From Priapulus caudatus (Eukaryota > Priapulida > Priapulimorpha > Priapulimorphida > Priapulidae), in contig NW_014577084.1 of the NCBI RefSeq assembly GCF_000485595.1, positions 118,431 through 144,411 on the forward strand: 25,981 nt of DNA, in the 5' to 3' direction. Below, piece after piece: positions 12,101-20,226 of the stretch (the first letter of the stretch is position 1; the number at the start of each line of letters is the position of its first letter). A program made the position numbers and the translations under genes. The notes under the pieces are model-generated. The model had not been told where the DNA came from, did not search any database, and was given only the letters and a program-made list of their open reading frames with translations.

Positions 12101-13841
12101 CCTTCATTCCTTGGGGAGGTGGGTTGCACTGTTTAGACCTCATAACGTAGATGACCTTTTTCTCAGTCTTGCAACCATTTGTTTAGCAGCTTACTAGCAG
12201 CTCGCTGACTGTTCATCCATCGGTTTGGTAGTAGAATGATGAACTGGTAATATAGTGTGATCAATTTCTGAATTATAGCAAACTCAGAGATTGGCATAGA
12301 CCAATGCTTTTGGGTCATTATATGATTAAATTGACTAAGTCTCGAATTTTCTATAGTAAAATTTGTAAAATTTTTGTTGCCATTTTTTTACATTAAAAGT
12401 AAGAACTAACGGGACTATAAACGTATTGTCAAATACTTACTTGATAAGATTGTTTCTCAACTAGTTAAAAATCCAAAAAACCTGGACGATTTGATATTAG
12501 TGTTCCTAACATTAATTGCTTGCTATGGGCTATGTATGAGCCACGAGTGTATGCATGTTCACATCGAACAATATAGTAAAATAAGAAGTATAATGCAGCA
12601 ATTTAACCATAAAAAGTGAACACAATTACTTGTATTTTGTGGAAAAGTGGAAATATTGTTATTTTTTTACTATTAACGGTGACGTAATTACTTTAAATAT
12701 TACTGATACACTATGCACAGGGAAGGTATAGTTAATGAACTTTATGATTCTCTTAACCTTAAGGTACCTTTGCAGTGTTTTGGCAGCTATAGGCCTGTTT
12801 AAAAAAAATTGAATGGCGACAGTGGCGTCACATGGGAATATAAAATTATTTTATATTGTTTTCGATTTATAGTAGTTATTTTGATGAGGATTCAAGTCAT
12901 ATTTTACCTTTATTATTTTTAATAATATTTTTTACTGTTGTTTAGAAAGTAATGTTATGGACAAATTCGTTAAAGAGAAGCCCTAACCACAGTACACATT
13001 TATGACTTATGTGTATATCTTAACACTTTCAGAAGTAACAGAAATATCTACACTGATGAGGGATATCTCACGACAGAAGCTGCGCCTTACACAGAGGAGC
13101 CCAGTTTGCAAAAGTCCAACCACCCACTGATGATAATGGTAGGTGTATTGCATGCAGTACCTCACATTACTTTGGTTTCTTACGTTTCTCTTTGGTATTT
13201 TATTGGTGTATTATAGGTAACCTCCCCTCCCTACTCTCTTCCTTTTCCAACATGCAAAAATATTCAAAATTTAGGGATCTCTATAGTGATGCATTTGAGC
13301 AGAATAGAGGCCTTCTGCTATGGTACAGATACATGTTGTGCAAGTGTGCATGGGAAAAAGGTGTAATGAAAATTGCAAATCAATAAATGAGCGCACCTTT
13401 ACCAGAATGTTGAAGGTGAAGTTGCCAATTTCTATTCTATTTATTCCACATCACATACTGGAAGGTGCTCAATTTTATGGGGGTATTAAACAGCAAAACA
13501 ATGCACATTTTTAAGTGTTATGTCAACATGATTGATGTTTTGCCATCGCTGTTGTAAATGACAGGTGAAAGCAAAGAGGGAGCACTTACTGAGTCACCCC
13601 CTGGTGACGATGCTGCTGAAACGTAAATGGGCGCGCTTTGGGCGCTGGCTATACTACAGCAACCTATTCGTGTTTCTCATCTACCTTTCGTTCCTGACGA
13701 GCTACCTGATCATCACTGATCCACCATTTACCTACAGAATGCAGTGAGTAATATTTTATTAGCTGTTATTGAATTAATAGTAAAATTTACTAGTGCATGC
13801 ACGAGCAATAATGATATTATATAATACATATATATATATAT

Positions 13842-13878
<37 letters not shown>

Positions 13879-16800
13879 TAGATATATATACAGGGTGCGA
13901 AATTAACGGGAGTCCGGAGTCAAATACTCCCTGATTTACTGTCGGACTCCCTGATTTGACATATGCAGGAGTCCGTGTGACTCCCTCAAAATTTTGCCAT
14001 ACTAACTAGTTCGTTCCGGAGCACGGCCTCGCGGAATTACTGTATTTTTTCAGCTAATGCCCAAAGAAAATTTGGCAGACGTGCAACTGCATGAATCTTA
14101 AAAATAACCACATGCGTATTAATATCTTTAATTTTGAACCACAGACTGCGGACTAGCTCATTTTGCTGCGGACTCCCTCTTTTTGAGGGTAGGGAGTCCG
14201 TTGGACTCCCTTGTTCAAAAGTTAATTTCTACCCCTGTATATATATATATATATATATAATATTGATTTTGGCTATGTCACTCTTGTATAATTATGTGGC
14301 TATTTATAGGATATCTGCTTATTTAGTGTCATAGGTAGTTTTCACGTATAGTTTGATAAAACTATTCTGTCTAGCACATATCTACTAGACCTTCTATATT
14401 TTAATGTTTATAATTCTAATTCATGCCACTCCCCTGCCTGCAGAATGCTGGCAAACTCAGCTGACAACCAAACAAAATTCAACTGCACAAACTTGGATGG
14501 GATAGATTCACCACCAAGGAGTTCTATGTTTGAGAATGTAGCCAAGGTGGCCATCATGATACTGGCTGCAGTGTTTGTTCTTAAGGAGGTATGTGAATCC
14601 TAGTAGGATCATAAGGCTACATCTTGCTATACTTCAGTTGGTTTTCTTTTCCTTTTAAAACTTGAACGTGCCTATGGTGGTCGGACAATGGAGCCCTCCA
14701 TCATATAGGTTGTAGAATGATCTATCAAGCTATTTGTCACATTTTACTTGTAGACAATTATGTAGAATAAATTTAGAATATCAAATAAAACATGACATAT
14801 AAATAACTTTCTGTGATATAATGATTGTCTCATCAACAATTTTTGAAAAAGTGTAATTGTAACTGTTTAATTATAAAATTATTGTTTCTATCATATAAGA
14901 AATATCGAGCAGAGAGGAGATGCAAATGACAGAATAGTCATGAAGTCCTGTGAAAATCACGCAGTCAATGTGCAGTAGGTGTATCATGGCAGTTGCATAA
15001 TTTTCGCTTCATTTTCGTAATAGGTGTTTCAGATCTGTGCTTTTCGAAAGAGGTACATTGCGTTGGAGAATCTAGTTGAGTGGGGATCTTTCATCTCAGC
15101 TCTGTTACTCGTTATAGACTTCACAAACTGTTCAAAGCAAACAGGAATAAGAGAGGTATGTGCAATAAGAACTACAGGAGCTATGTACAGGGAGCTTTAT
15201 TTAAGGAGACGATACACATGAAGGGGCACGTGCAACGTCTAAGAAGGCAGAATAAGATCTACACTTGTAACAATACGTGGTAGCTAACGCCACCTATTGT
15301 TGTGATGTGAGAGTGCTCGAGAGAGGATAAAGATGGAGACTGTTCCTAACACAACCTAACAAGTCCTACCACACGGGGTTCCTTCGTTGTATTTTTATGA
15401 GTTGATTTATAACAATTGGTCATGAGAAATATTCAGGCCCACTGATCAAATTAGCCTTATGCTATATTTTAATGTGTAGATGGCCATGCCATGGGTCTTA
15501 ATTACATTGGAATGTTACATTGCAGGACTGGCAGTGGCAGCTAGGAGCTATTGCTATCTTTCTGGCTTGGATTGACCTGATCCTTTTCATACAGAAAGTG
15601 CCTCAGTTTGGAATTTATGTCGTTATGTTCACATGGATCTTCTCCACATTTTGCCACTTCTTCGTCGTCTTCTTTCTTTTCATCGTCGCCTTTGCCCTGG
15701 CCTTCTATGTGCTTCTACAGAACCAGGTAGGTCCACAACATTCAGTCGTATCCTCTGCAAAAAAAGCAAGCAGTGCAGCAGTGCACCGCATGCAATACAC
15801 TAGCAATCTTCAAAGTCGCCACTTTTTCCTTTTCACTTTTTGATTTTGTATTACACTTAGTAGACATCAACATTGCAAACTAACTCCTATTGTCGTTTAC
15901 TTCTTTTGTCCAACTCCTCTATTTTAAAATTCATTTTGTCGGGAAAGCTTATCGAGGCCCGTTTCGTACTTTTGCCTAGCTTCCTTTCCGCGACCCGTGG
16001 AATTCAATACTGAAAACAACCATCATGATGATCGGCGAATTTGAGTACGACGCCTTGTTCAACTCTGGGTCGACGGACGAGGGGCAGATAGTGCACTACG
16101 AGATCACCTATGTCATCTTCGTCATCTTCATCATGATCATGACGATTCTGATCATGAACTTACTGGTAGGTAGTGTGCAATCCTAGTTTGGGACCCCTGC
16201 ATATATAGTTCCCATATATGCTAAATTAATCCAGGGTACTTGTAAGCGGGAATCACCCCTACTCGGGAAGTTTGATCGAACCACGAACGAACTTAATCGA
16301 TTTTGTCGTTACGTCAGGTCGGTCTGGCAGTCGATGACATCAAGGAGGTGCAGAACAATGCAGTACTGCGTCGTCTTGCCATGCAGGTGGAACTCACGCT
16401 CGGTGTCGAAAATCTGCTTCCACATTGGCTGCGCAAAAAGTATGTGCCATTGGCCGACTAACCGACCAAGTGCATGCGCTAACAGTGAATTTACTATGTA
16501 CTGAGATGAATTTTTACTTTGACCAGTCTCACTCCTATTAATAAAACTGATTATCTGTTACCATTTTCGTAATAGGAATTTTCAAAAAAGCACGTGTTCT
16601 CTCTCTTCCTCTCCTCCGTAAAAATAGCACCTATCAAAACCTGCTTTTTTCCAAAATTGTGGCATGATCTGTACCTACTCTGTACTAGTTACGCTGTGAT
16701 GTTTTTTTGCAGCCATGTAAAAAATTTTATGTTTTCACATTGCCATTATTGATATTGTCAGCTTTGGTCTCATTGTCTGTGTTCTCATTAATGTGAAGAA

Positions 16801-17758
16801 ATACAAAAATTACATGCTTACATTTTTCGTATACATAGTTGAAACGTTTAATGATTTATATTTTTATGGAACGTTTAAAAATGGTATCTTCTGATTCACC
16901 ATCGTTTTGTATTTGGCCTGGCGTTTATAATTACTCATTAAATAAGTTCATTCGGTTGGTAGAATAATATAAATAACAAAGTTAATTTTTACTCAACCGT
17001 GCAAATTTGAAACGTACCGCTGACGTTTCACCTCCTGTCAGGAAGATTTCTCAAAGCAAACTGATGTTAATCAGTTTTGACCACCAGATGGTGTGGTGGT
17101 CAATAGCTTGTCAGCGGTACGTTTCAAACCAGCACGGTTGAGTAAAAAAAATTAACTGTTATTTATATTTGTAATTACTTCTACATTAATAGGTTCATAG
17201 TTAAAGAAATAGCAGTCTCTCCGAACCTCTATAAGACTCATAAGTGGACGCGGATCTTCTATAAAAGCACAACAGACAAGGAGTCTTTTGCGACTTTGCT
17301 CGAGGGTGATCAGGTAACTGTTGGTTATACATACGTTTACTATATACAAGCAGGTGGCATACAACCGGTGTTGCTTTTAATAGTGTATTTTCTCGTAGAC
17401 GTCATAGTATTATGACACAAGTGTTCAAATGCATACGCCCTTGTGCGTACAACATTGTGAAATGAAACGAGTACGTTTAGTAAGAATAAAATACTGCAAC
17501 CAAAACACAGGTTCGTTGTAATTCTGGGGATCGATCACCTGATGACCTTTTACTAACTCTATCTCTCACCGATTTCAGAAAGAGCTACAGTCCCTACAAG
17601 CTAACCACGACGAGTTGCAGCGTAGCATCGACGTCCTGCAGTCTCGCATGACGCACGTAACTCGCCAGAATGCACGCGTCATGAGCCTGCTCACTAACAT
17701 CGCTCGCGCCCAGAACATACCGTGGGAGACCGAGGATAAAAACGAGCAATTTGAGTAG
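1796..17758 (+). CDS. TRPA: TRPA-family ankyrin-repeat cation channel, 24 exons
   Basis: Encodes a plasma-membrane tetrameric non-selective cation channel of the TRPA family (sensory channel by family knowledge; stimulus unknown). Exons: 1796-1966, 2088-2253, 2675-2790, 3136-3258, 5346-5468, 5992-6108, 6411-6629, 6895-6988, 8020-8215, 8606-8789, 9076-9272, 9580-9726, 10348-10459, 10827-11085, 11746-11899, 13033-13138, 13565-13743, 14444-14588, 15024-15155, 15526-15726, 15980-16165, 16318-16439, 17193-17313, 17579-17758. They sum to 3750 nt (1249 residues plus TAG) with every phase matching. Order: short N-terminus, about 16 ankyrin repeats (58-745), linker with HPLVTMLLKRKWARFG, S1-S6, pore motif MMIGEFEYD, post-S6 VGLAVDDIKEVQ, coiled coil. 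Human TRPA1 is about 1119 residues. The ATG at 1796 follows an in-frame stop at 1766-1768, but an upstream exon joined at an AG is possible. Exon 4 seems to use a GC donor (CAG|GT at 3240 is the in-frame alternative). Family call very secure; exons 1 and 4 least secure. Confidence 0.93.
2254..2674 (+). other. TRPA intron 2, CAG/ATA-rich
   Basis: Standard GT-AG intron. It holds an imperfect trinucleotide-rich patch at about 2538-2592 made of CAGCAGCAG and AATAATAAT runs. Minus-strand open frames over it (2497-2745) are low-complexity products of this patch and not genes. Nothing else seen. Confidence 0.6.
2791..3135 (+). other. TRPA intron 3, nothing seen
   Basis: GT-AG intron with GTATGA donor and CCAAG acceptor. 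I see no gene, repeat array or hairpin of note. Confidence 0.6.
3570..3994. mobile_element. pogo/mariner-like MITE in TRPA intron 4
   Basis: The 425-bp stretch begins CACAATTTATTATCCGAAA and ends with the reverse complement of CACAATCTATTATCCGAAA, so the terminal inverted repeats match at 18 of 19 positions. Both ends are directly preceded or followed by TA (3568-3569 and 3995-3996), the target duplication of the Tc1/mariner-pogo superfamily. Inner sequence repeats the theme with several CCGAAA words. No transposase frame survives, so it is non-autonomous. Superfamily assignment rests on TA flanks and TIR style only. Confidence 0.75.
4015..4608. repeat. Dispersed repeat, copy 1 (about 600 bp), in TRPA intron 4
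   Basis: This stretch is strongly similar, end to end and in the same orientation, to 19621-20226. Shared landmarks include TTAGCTCATCTGACATAGTC at the left end, CAACAGTTGGGCACAAATCT, GCTCGACGTACGGTCACGAT, CCTTAACTTAAGGTA and GGATAACCTTTTGA-type sequence at the right. The left end forms a hairpin CATCTGAC-ATA-GTCAGATG. No coding potential is convincing; small plus-strand open frames at 4056-4247 are inside the repeat. Class unknown; a mobile element is likely because two diverged copies sit in unrelated positions. Confidence 0.85.
4609..5345 (+). other. Remainder of TRPA intron 4, nothing seen
   Basis: AT-rich intronic sequence between the dispersed repeat and the acceptor TTTTTCTAG before exon 5. 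No gene or structured repeat was recognised. Confidence 0.6.
5469..5991 (+). other. TRPA intron 5 with purine-rich tract
   Basis: GT-AG intron. A GA-rich stretch of about 75 bases near 5788-5865 is almost pure purine on the + strand. Otherwise unremarkable. Confidence 0.6.
6112..6204. repeat. GT / TGCG microsatellite next to a splice donor
   Basis: A (TG)n run followed by (TGCG)n and mixed units starts only a few bases after the donor of exon 6 (GAG|GTTCGT at 6109). Open frames here on the minus strand (Thr-His repeats) are translation artefacts. Confidence 0.9.
7081..7834. mobile_element. Foldback element with arms of about 330 bp, in TRPA intron 8
   Basis: Left arm 7081-7412 and right arm 7499-7834 are near-perfect reverse complements over their whole length; differences are scattered single bases. 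The spacer is about 86 bp. Outer ends read TCAGAAGTAGATAATAGGGA. Flanks TATAGA (7075-7080) and TGTAGA (7835-7840) match at 5 of 6 positions and may be a diverged target duplication. No transposase is encoded; the similar open frames in the two arms are mirror copies of one another. In the transcript this would fold into a long double-stranded hairpin. Confidence 0.88.
8239..8295. repeat. Short inverted repeat in TRPA intron 9
   Basis: The ends AAATAATGTAA and TTACATTATTT are perfect reverse complements separated by about 35 bases that include GTTAAC. It may be a tiny MITE or chance AT-rich pairing. The rest of the 390-base intron (8216-8605) holds nothing recognised. Confidence 0.5.
9273..9579 (+). 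other. TRPA intron 11 with GC-rich patch
   Basis: GT-AG intron. A GGT/GGC-rich patch near 9475-9535 stands out against the AT-rich surroundings. No gene or element recognised. Confidence 0.55.
9727..10347 (+). other. TRPA intron 12
   Basis: GT-AG intron, donor AG|GTATGA and acceptor TCTCTCTAG. Apart from the CT-rich tract described separately, the first 300 bases are AT-rich without recognised features. Confidence 0.6.
10089..10277. repeat. CCCT-type polypyrimidine tract in TRPA intron 12
   Basis: About 185 bases of almost pure C and T on the + strand, built of CCCT, CTCC and TTCC units, ending some 70 bases before exon 13. The minus strand is GGGA-rich with several GGG runs. Open frames of Ser-Leu-Pro repeats are artefacts. 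Confidence 0.92.
10438..10617 (+). repeat. Four tandem 45-bp repeats duplicating the exon 13 end and its splice donor
   Basis: Units start at 10438, 10483, 10528 and 10573, each exactly 45 bp. Unit 1 comprises the last 22 bases of exon 13 (GGACCCCACCGACATATCAA plus AG) and the first 23 of the intron. Every unit therefore repeats the donor CAAAG|GTATGT, and the first three end TTTCTATTAGGG or TGTCTATTAGGG, which resembles an acceptor. Units 1 and 3 carry GTATGTATAC and units 2 and 4 carry GTATGTGTAC, suggesting a two-unit block was duplicated. In the channel frame, reading through the first donor meets TAG within 7 codons. Confidence 0.97.
11086..11745 (+). other. TRPA intron 14, nothing seen
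   Basis: GT-AG intron with donor G|GTGCGT and acceptor TTTGTCTCAG. Small direct duplications of GTACTTCTTT occur near 11642-11671, followed by GGGTTAGGGTTAAG, too short to be telomeric. No gene recognised. Confidence 0.6.
11900..13032 (+). other. TRPA intron 15
   Basis: Long AT-rich intron with donor GTAAGT and acceptor CACTTTCAG. A stretch at about 12519-12660 resembles 20990-21130 downstream (see the repeat entry). Otherwise no gene or element recognised. Confidence 0.6.
12519..12660. repeat. Diverged dispersed repeat, copy in TRPA intron 15
   Basis: Shares scattered words in the same order with 20990-21130: CACGAGTGT, GTTCA(C/T)(A/G)TCGAA, a (C)AGYTTAA-like segment followed by CATAAA, and ACAA-TTACTTG versus ACAACTTGT. 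The match is by eye and imperfect, so homology is likely but unproven. Confidence 0.4.
13139..13564 (+). other. TRPA intron 16, nothing seen
   Basis: GT-AG intron with donor ATG|GTAGGT and acceptor AAATGACAG. Short open frames across it show no family resemblance. Confidence 0.6.
13822..13890. repeat. TA microsatellite, left of a MITE
   Basis: (TA)n with GATA interruptions, directly abutting the MITE that begins at 13891. A second (TA)n piece continues on its other side at 14238-14261, suggesting the element inserted into one microsatellite. Confidence 0.9.
13891..14237. mobile_element. hAT-like MITE inserted in a TA microsatellite (TRPA intron 17)
   Basis: The 347-bp element starts CAGGGTGCGAAATTAAC and ends GTTAATTTCTACCCCTG, giving imperfect terminal inverted repeats that begin CAGGG, in the style of hAT elements. 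Inside, words GGAGTCCG and CGGACTCC recur many times in both orientations. Because both flanks are TATATA the target duplication cannot be read. No coding capacity. Confidence 0.75.
14589..15023 (+). other. TRPA intron 18, nothing seen
   Basis: AT-rich GT-AG intron, donor GAG|GTATGT, acceptor TTCGTAATAG. No gene or repeat recognised. Confidence 0.6.
15156..15525 (+). other. TRPA intron 19, nothing seen
   Basis: GT-AG intron, donor GAG|GTATGT, acceptor TTACATTGCAG. Overlapping short open frames are continuations of exon 19 into the intron. Confidence 0.6.
16318..17758 (+). other. C-terminal cytoplasmic region of the TRPA gene (exons 22-24)
   Basis: Exon 22 starts VGLAVDDIKEVQ and continues with RRLAMQVELTLGVENLLP, closely following the TRP-like helix of TRPA channels that couples the ankyrin side to the gate. 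Exon 23 is a linker without recognised motif. Exon 24 encodes about 59 residues, mostly a heptad-patterned helix (LQSLQANHDELQRSIDVLQS and on), consistent with the central tetramer coiled coil of TRPA1. The frame ends TTT GAG TAG at 17750-17758. Confidence 0.85.
16966..17169. mobile_element. MITE of about 204 bp in TRPA intron 22
   Basis: Left arm starting AATATAAATAAC and containing ACTCAACCGTGC and GAAACGTACCGCTGAC is mirrored by the right arm (GTCAGCGGTACGTTTC, GCACGGTTGAGT, GTTATTTATATT), with a few small gaps. Arms are about 60 bp each. Another inverted pair (ACCACCAGATGGTGTGGTGGT region) lies near the centre. Target duplication and superfamily are unclear. The remainder of the 753-base intron is AT-rich with nothing recognised. 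Confidence 0.75.
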
Positions 17759-17870
17759 CCGCGTCGTCGTAGGCGTGCGGGAAGCCGGAAACACAAAATG
17801 GCCGTTCGTGTATTCGTCACGGCCAGCGAGTGAGTGCGTTTTCGTAGTCACGTACAAATGACGACATGTC

Positions 17871-18036
17871 TGTGGATGGCCGGATATCATAAGAAATATC
17901 TGCCATCCATTCCTAGTCATTTAATAAATGTAGATGTTGGCAACTGCTATGATTGTGGATGGCGTGATTTCATGAAAAATATTTGGCATCCGTTTCTATC
18001 CATGTTATATATATATAGATGTTGGTACTTATATAA
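17871..18036 (+). repeat. Tandemly duplicated hairpin segment in the TRPA 3' region
   Basis: Two diverged copies with a period near 83 bases: each starts TGTGGATGGC, has ATCATAAGAAATAT or TTCATGAAAAATAT in the middle, then GCCATCC or GGCATCC, and ends TAGATGTTGG. Within each copy GGATGGC pairs with GCCATCC (one mismatch in copy 2), so each can form a stem. Copy 1 contains the AATAAA signal. Confidence 0.7.
17923..17928 (+). terminator. Candidate polyadenylation signal of the TRPA gene
   Basis: AATAAA lies 165 bases after the TAG stop, with a GT-rich stretch (TGTAGATGTTGG) just downstream. It is the first perfect AATAAA after the coding region. Confidence 0.55.
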
Positions 18037-18639
18037 ACTAAAATCAAATCAATAACGATTTAGGTATTCTTGGTGGACGTTAGTGTGCAAGTCAAATTCA
18101 CATATATTGACATATGGGTTTTAATAGGGGTTACATTTGTTGGACGATGACGAAACTTTAAATGATTGATAACCGCGTCTTCATCATAGAACTAATTTTG
18201 AAATACGGGTTTGAATTGCACGTGTCCATTAATTATTGCACGATGTGCGAAGTTGTTCAAAAAATTGGCCACTGAATAATTTTACCACCAGGGAAGAAAT
18301 TTCACTACGATGCTGATAGCAAATGCCTTGGTTGCTTTATTTGCTGTGCATGGTGAACTAAATTTGAGCTTAACCCCAAGTGGGCGTTTATCTTACCGCA
18401 ATCAATTAAAATTCAAACCTGTGTAGACCATTAATAACATATCTGTTACGTATATAATCAAAAGCGTATTAAGAAGGTTCTTCTTTATACTTATATCTTT
18501 TTCTCGTATAAGAAGGCCTTCTTTATACGCTCTTGAAATAATTAATAATCTGCCCATAAAATAATCTATGTAGATTGCCGTGCATATCAATGTTTATCAT
18601 GTACTAATGAGTGGGTGCATGTACACGTGTTAGCAGACA
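18037..18639. other. Intergenic, no gene; contains a small foldback at 18463-18531
   Basis: AT-rich sequence without family-like open frames. At 18463-18531 AGCGTATTAAGAAGG and CCTTCTTTATACGCT pair as an inverted repeat whose arms are themselves partly palindromic (CGTATAAGAAGGCC with its mirror, 18505-18529). Confidence 0.55.
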
Positions 18640-18860
18640 CTATTGTGTGTGCGTGTGTGCGTGTGTGTGTGTGTGCGTGTGCGTCTGCGTGTGCGTGTGC
18701 GTGCGCGTGCGCGTGCGCGTGCGCGTGCGTGCGTGCGTGTGTGTGTGTGTGTGTGTATGCGTGTGTGTGTGTGTGGCGTGCGTGCGTGGCGCGCGCGCGG
18801 TGCGTGCGCGCGTGCGCGTGTTCGTGCGAGTTTGCGTGTGTGCACACGTGGAACACGTGT
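18640..18860. repeat. Long alternating GT/GC tract
   Basis: About 210 bases of nearly continuous purine-pyrimidine alternation made of GTGT, GCGT and GCGC units. It yields long artefactual open frames (Val-Cys-Val, Thr-His, Ala-Arg repeats) in all frames; none is a gene. Confidence 0.95.
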
Positions 18861-19620
18861 GTGCACCTTGTTGAAACGTCGTACTCTGCAGTAAATGTTG
18901 TGAACTTAATGCTGTATTAGGATTTGAGAGCGGACTAACACAAGGTGGTTTTCCCACTGCTCGTCTGAAATGAACCATAAATCGTGGGCAATAATCTAGT
19001 CTCAGGTCAAATAATCTCTGTTATCCCTGTTACTCTATACAGATAAATTGTGTTAGGGATTATATTGAAAAGCATCATAATTGCACCAATAATTTCACTG
19101 GATCTCATAAATTTACCTTTACCAAGTTCGCAAACCGACCTGCGTAGTGCTCATAGGCTGCGTTCATTTGATCTATTATCAGTGGCAGCAGAAAAGTTTT
19201 ATTTTATTATAATTATTAATCAAATACATGCAACGAAATGGACCAGTAAGTATCAGGATCTTAGCCAGAACTGGAAAATGAATAGTAACTAATTTAAAGG
19301 ACCAGATGTATTTTCGAGTAGTATTATATGTTCGGATTTCGATCGAGAATGTGTCATAATGTGACAAGTGCAATCTATTTCTATCTGTAGGGAAACGTGT
19401 TTATATATATTCTGTTAATAATTCGAGAGTTGAATTTACAATTAACAGGCTTCATCATTGAACCCTACGACTAGCAACGACATTTTCTTTATGCATACTT
19501 TAGAAATATCATAATTGTATCCTACATCATCAATTTTATTAAATAATGTATTGATTGCGTATTCTACTCGATATAGTATTTGTGACACAGATTTCGATTA
19601 CTTAAAATTATATCTCATTT
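18861..19620. other. Intergenic, nothing seen
   Basis: AT-rich sequence without recognised gene, array or element. Confidence 0.55.
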
Positions 19621-20226
19621 TTAGCTCATCTGACATAGTCAGATGCAGCTTTAGAATTCGCATGATCGTCCGTTCTCCGTTTCTCCGGGCGTCCGTCCGT
19701 CAACAGTTGGGCACAAATCTTAACCGCTCGACGTACGGTCACGATATACGCACATTGGGCGGGATTCGTCAAAACGAGTTGGGATGTCGAAGCTGGGGGT
19801 CAAAGTCAAAGCTCAAGAGGTGTAAAAGAAGGGGGAACATTCACTCCTTAACTTAAGGTAATAGGAGGAAATGCAAGAATTGCGCACAAATCTAAACGGC
19901 TCGCCCTAGGCTCGTGATATCGTGATAAGCATCATGGTAGGTAAAGCATCACTGTGTCCGAAATTGGAGTCACTAGGTCAATAGGTCCAATGGGCACAGG
20001 CAGATTTTAGAACATATTCTGAGACATGGTCTACGGAGCGATTGAAAAACTTTTTGTTTCAGGCGTTGACTAGCATTTAATGGCTTATGAACACGCCGCC
20101 AGGACCATGAAATTCACTTCTGCTGACTATGCGAAGAGTAAGTGTCTGATAACCTTTTGACATCTCAAGAATGGTTAAACATGATTGTGACTGCTGTTAG
20201 AAAGAATTGACTGCCGGTTTGGCTAT
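19621..20226. repeat. Dispersed repeat, copy 2 (about 600 bp)
   Basis: Direct-orientation partner of 4015-4608. It keeps the left-end hairpin CATCTGAC-ATA-GTCAGATG and landmarks such as CAACAGTTGGGCACAAATCT and CTTAACTTAAGGTA, with many small indels. Both copies lack an obvious open frame. Confidence 0.85.

Larger units (their letters stand above)
13565..16165 (+). other. Six-transmembrane channel core of the TRPA gene (exons 17-21)
   Basis: Hydrophobic segments in order: S1 near residues 856-878 (exon 17, LFVFLIYLSFLTSYLIIT), S2 near 920-936 (exon 18), S3 near 956-969 (exon 19), S4 near 983-1004 (exon 20, GAIAIFLAWIDLILF), S5 near 1024-1045 (exon 20), pore helix and filter near 1058-1072 (exon 21, MMIGEFEYD, filter Gly-Glu at 16034-16039) and S6 near 1088-1115 (IFVIFIMIMTILIMNLLVG, running into exon 22). 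S4 lacks the regular arginines of voltage-gated channels, as expected for TRP channels. The S1-S2 loop has N-x-T/S sequons (NQT, NCT) that could be glycosylated if extracellular. Confidence 0.9.

Noticed and set aside
18587-18978. Several overlapping open frames with Val-Cys, Thr-His or Ala-Arg repeats
   Set aside because: All arise from the alternating GT/GC tract, which is open in every frame.
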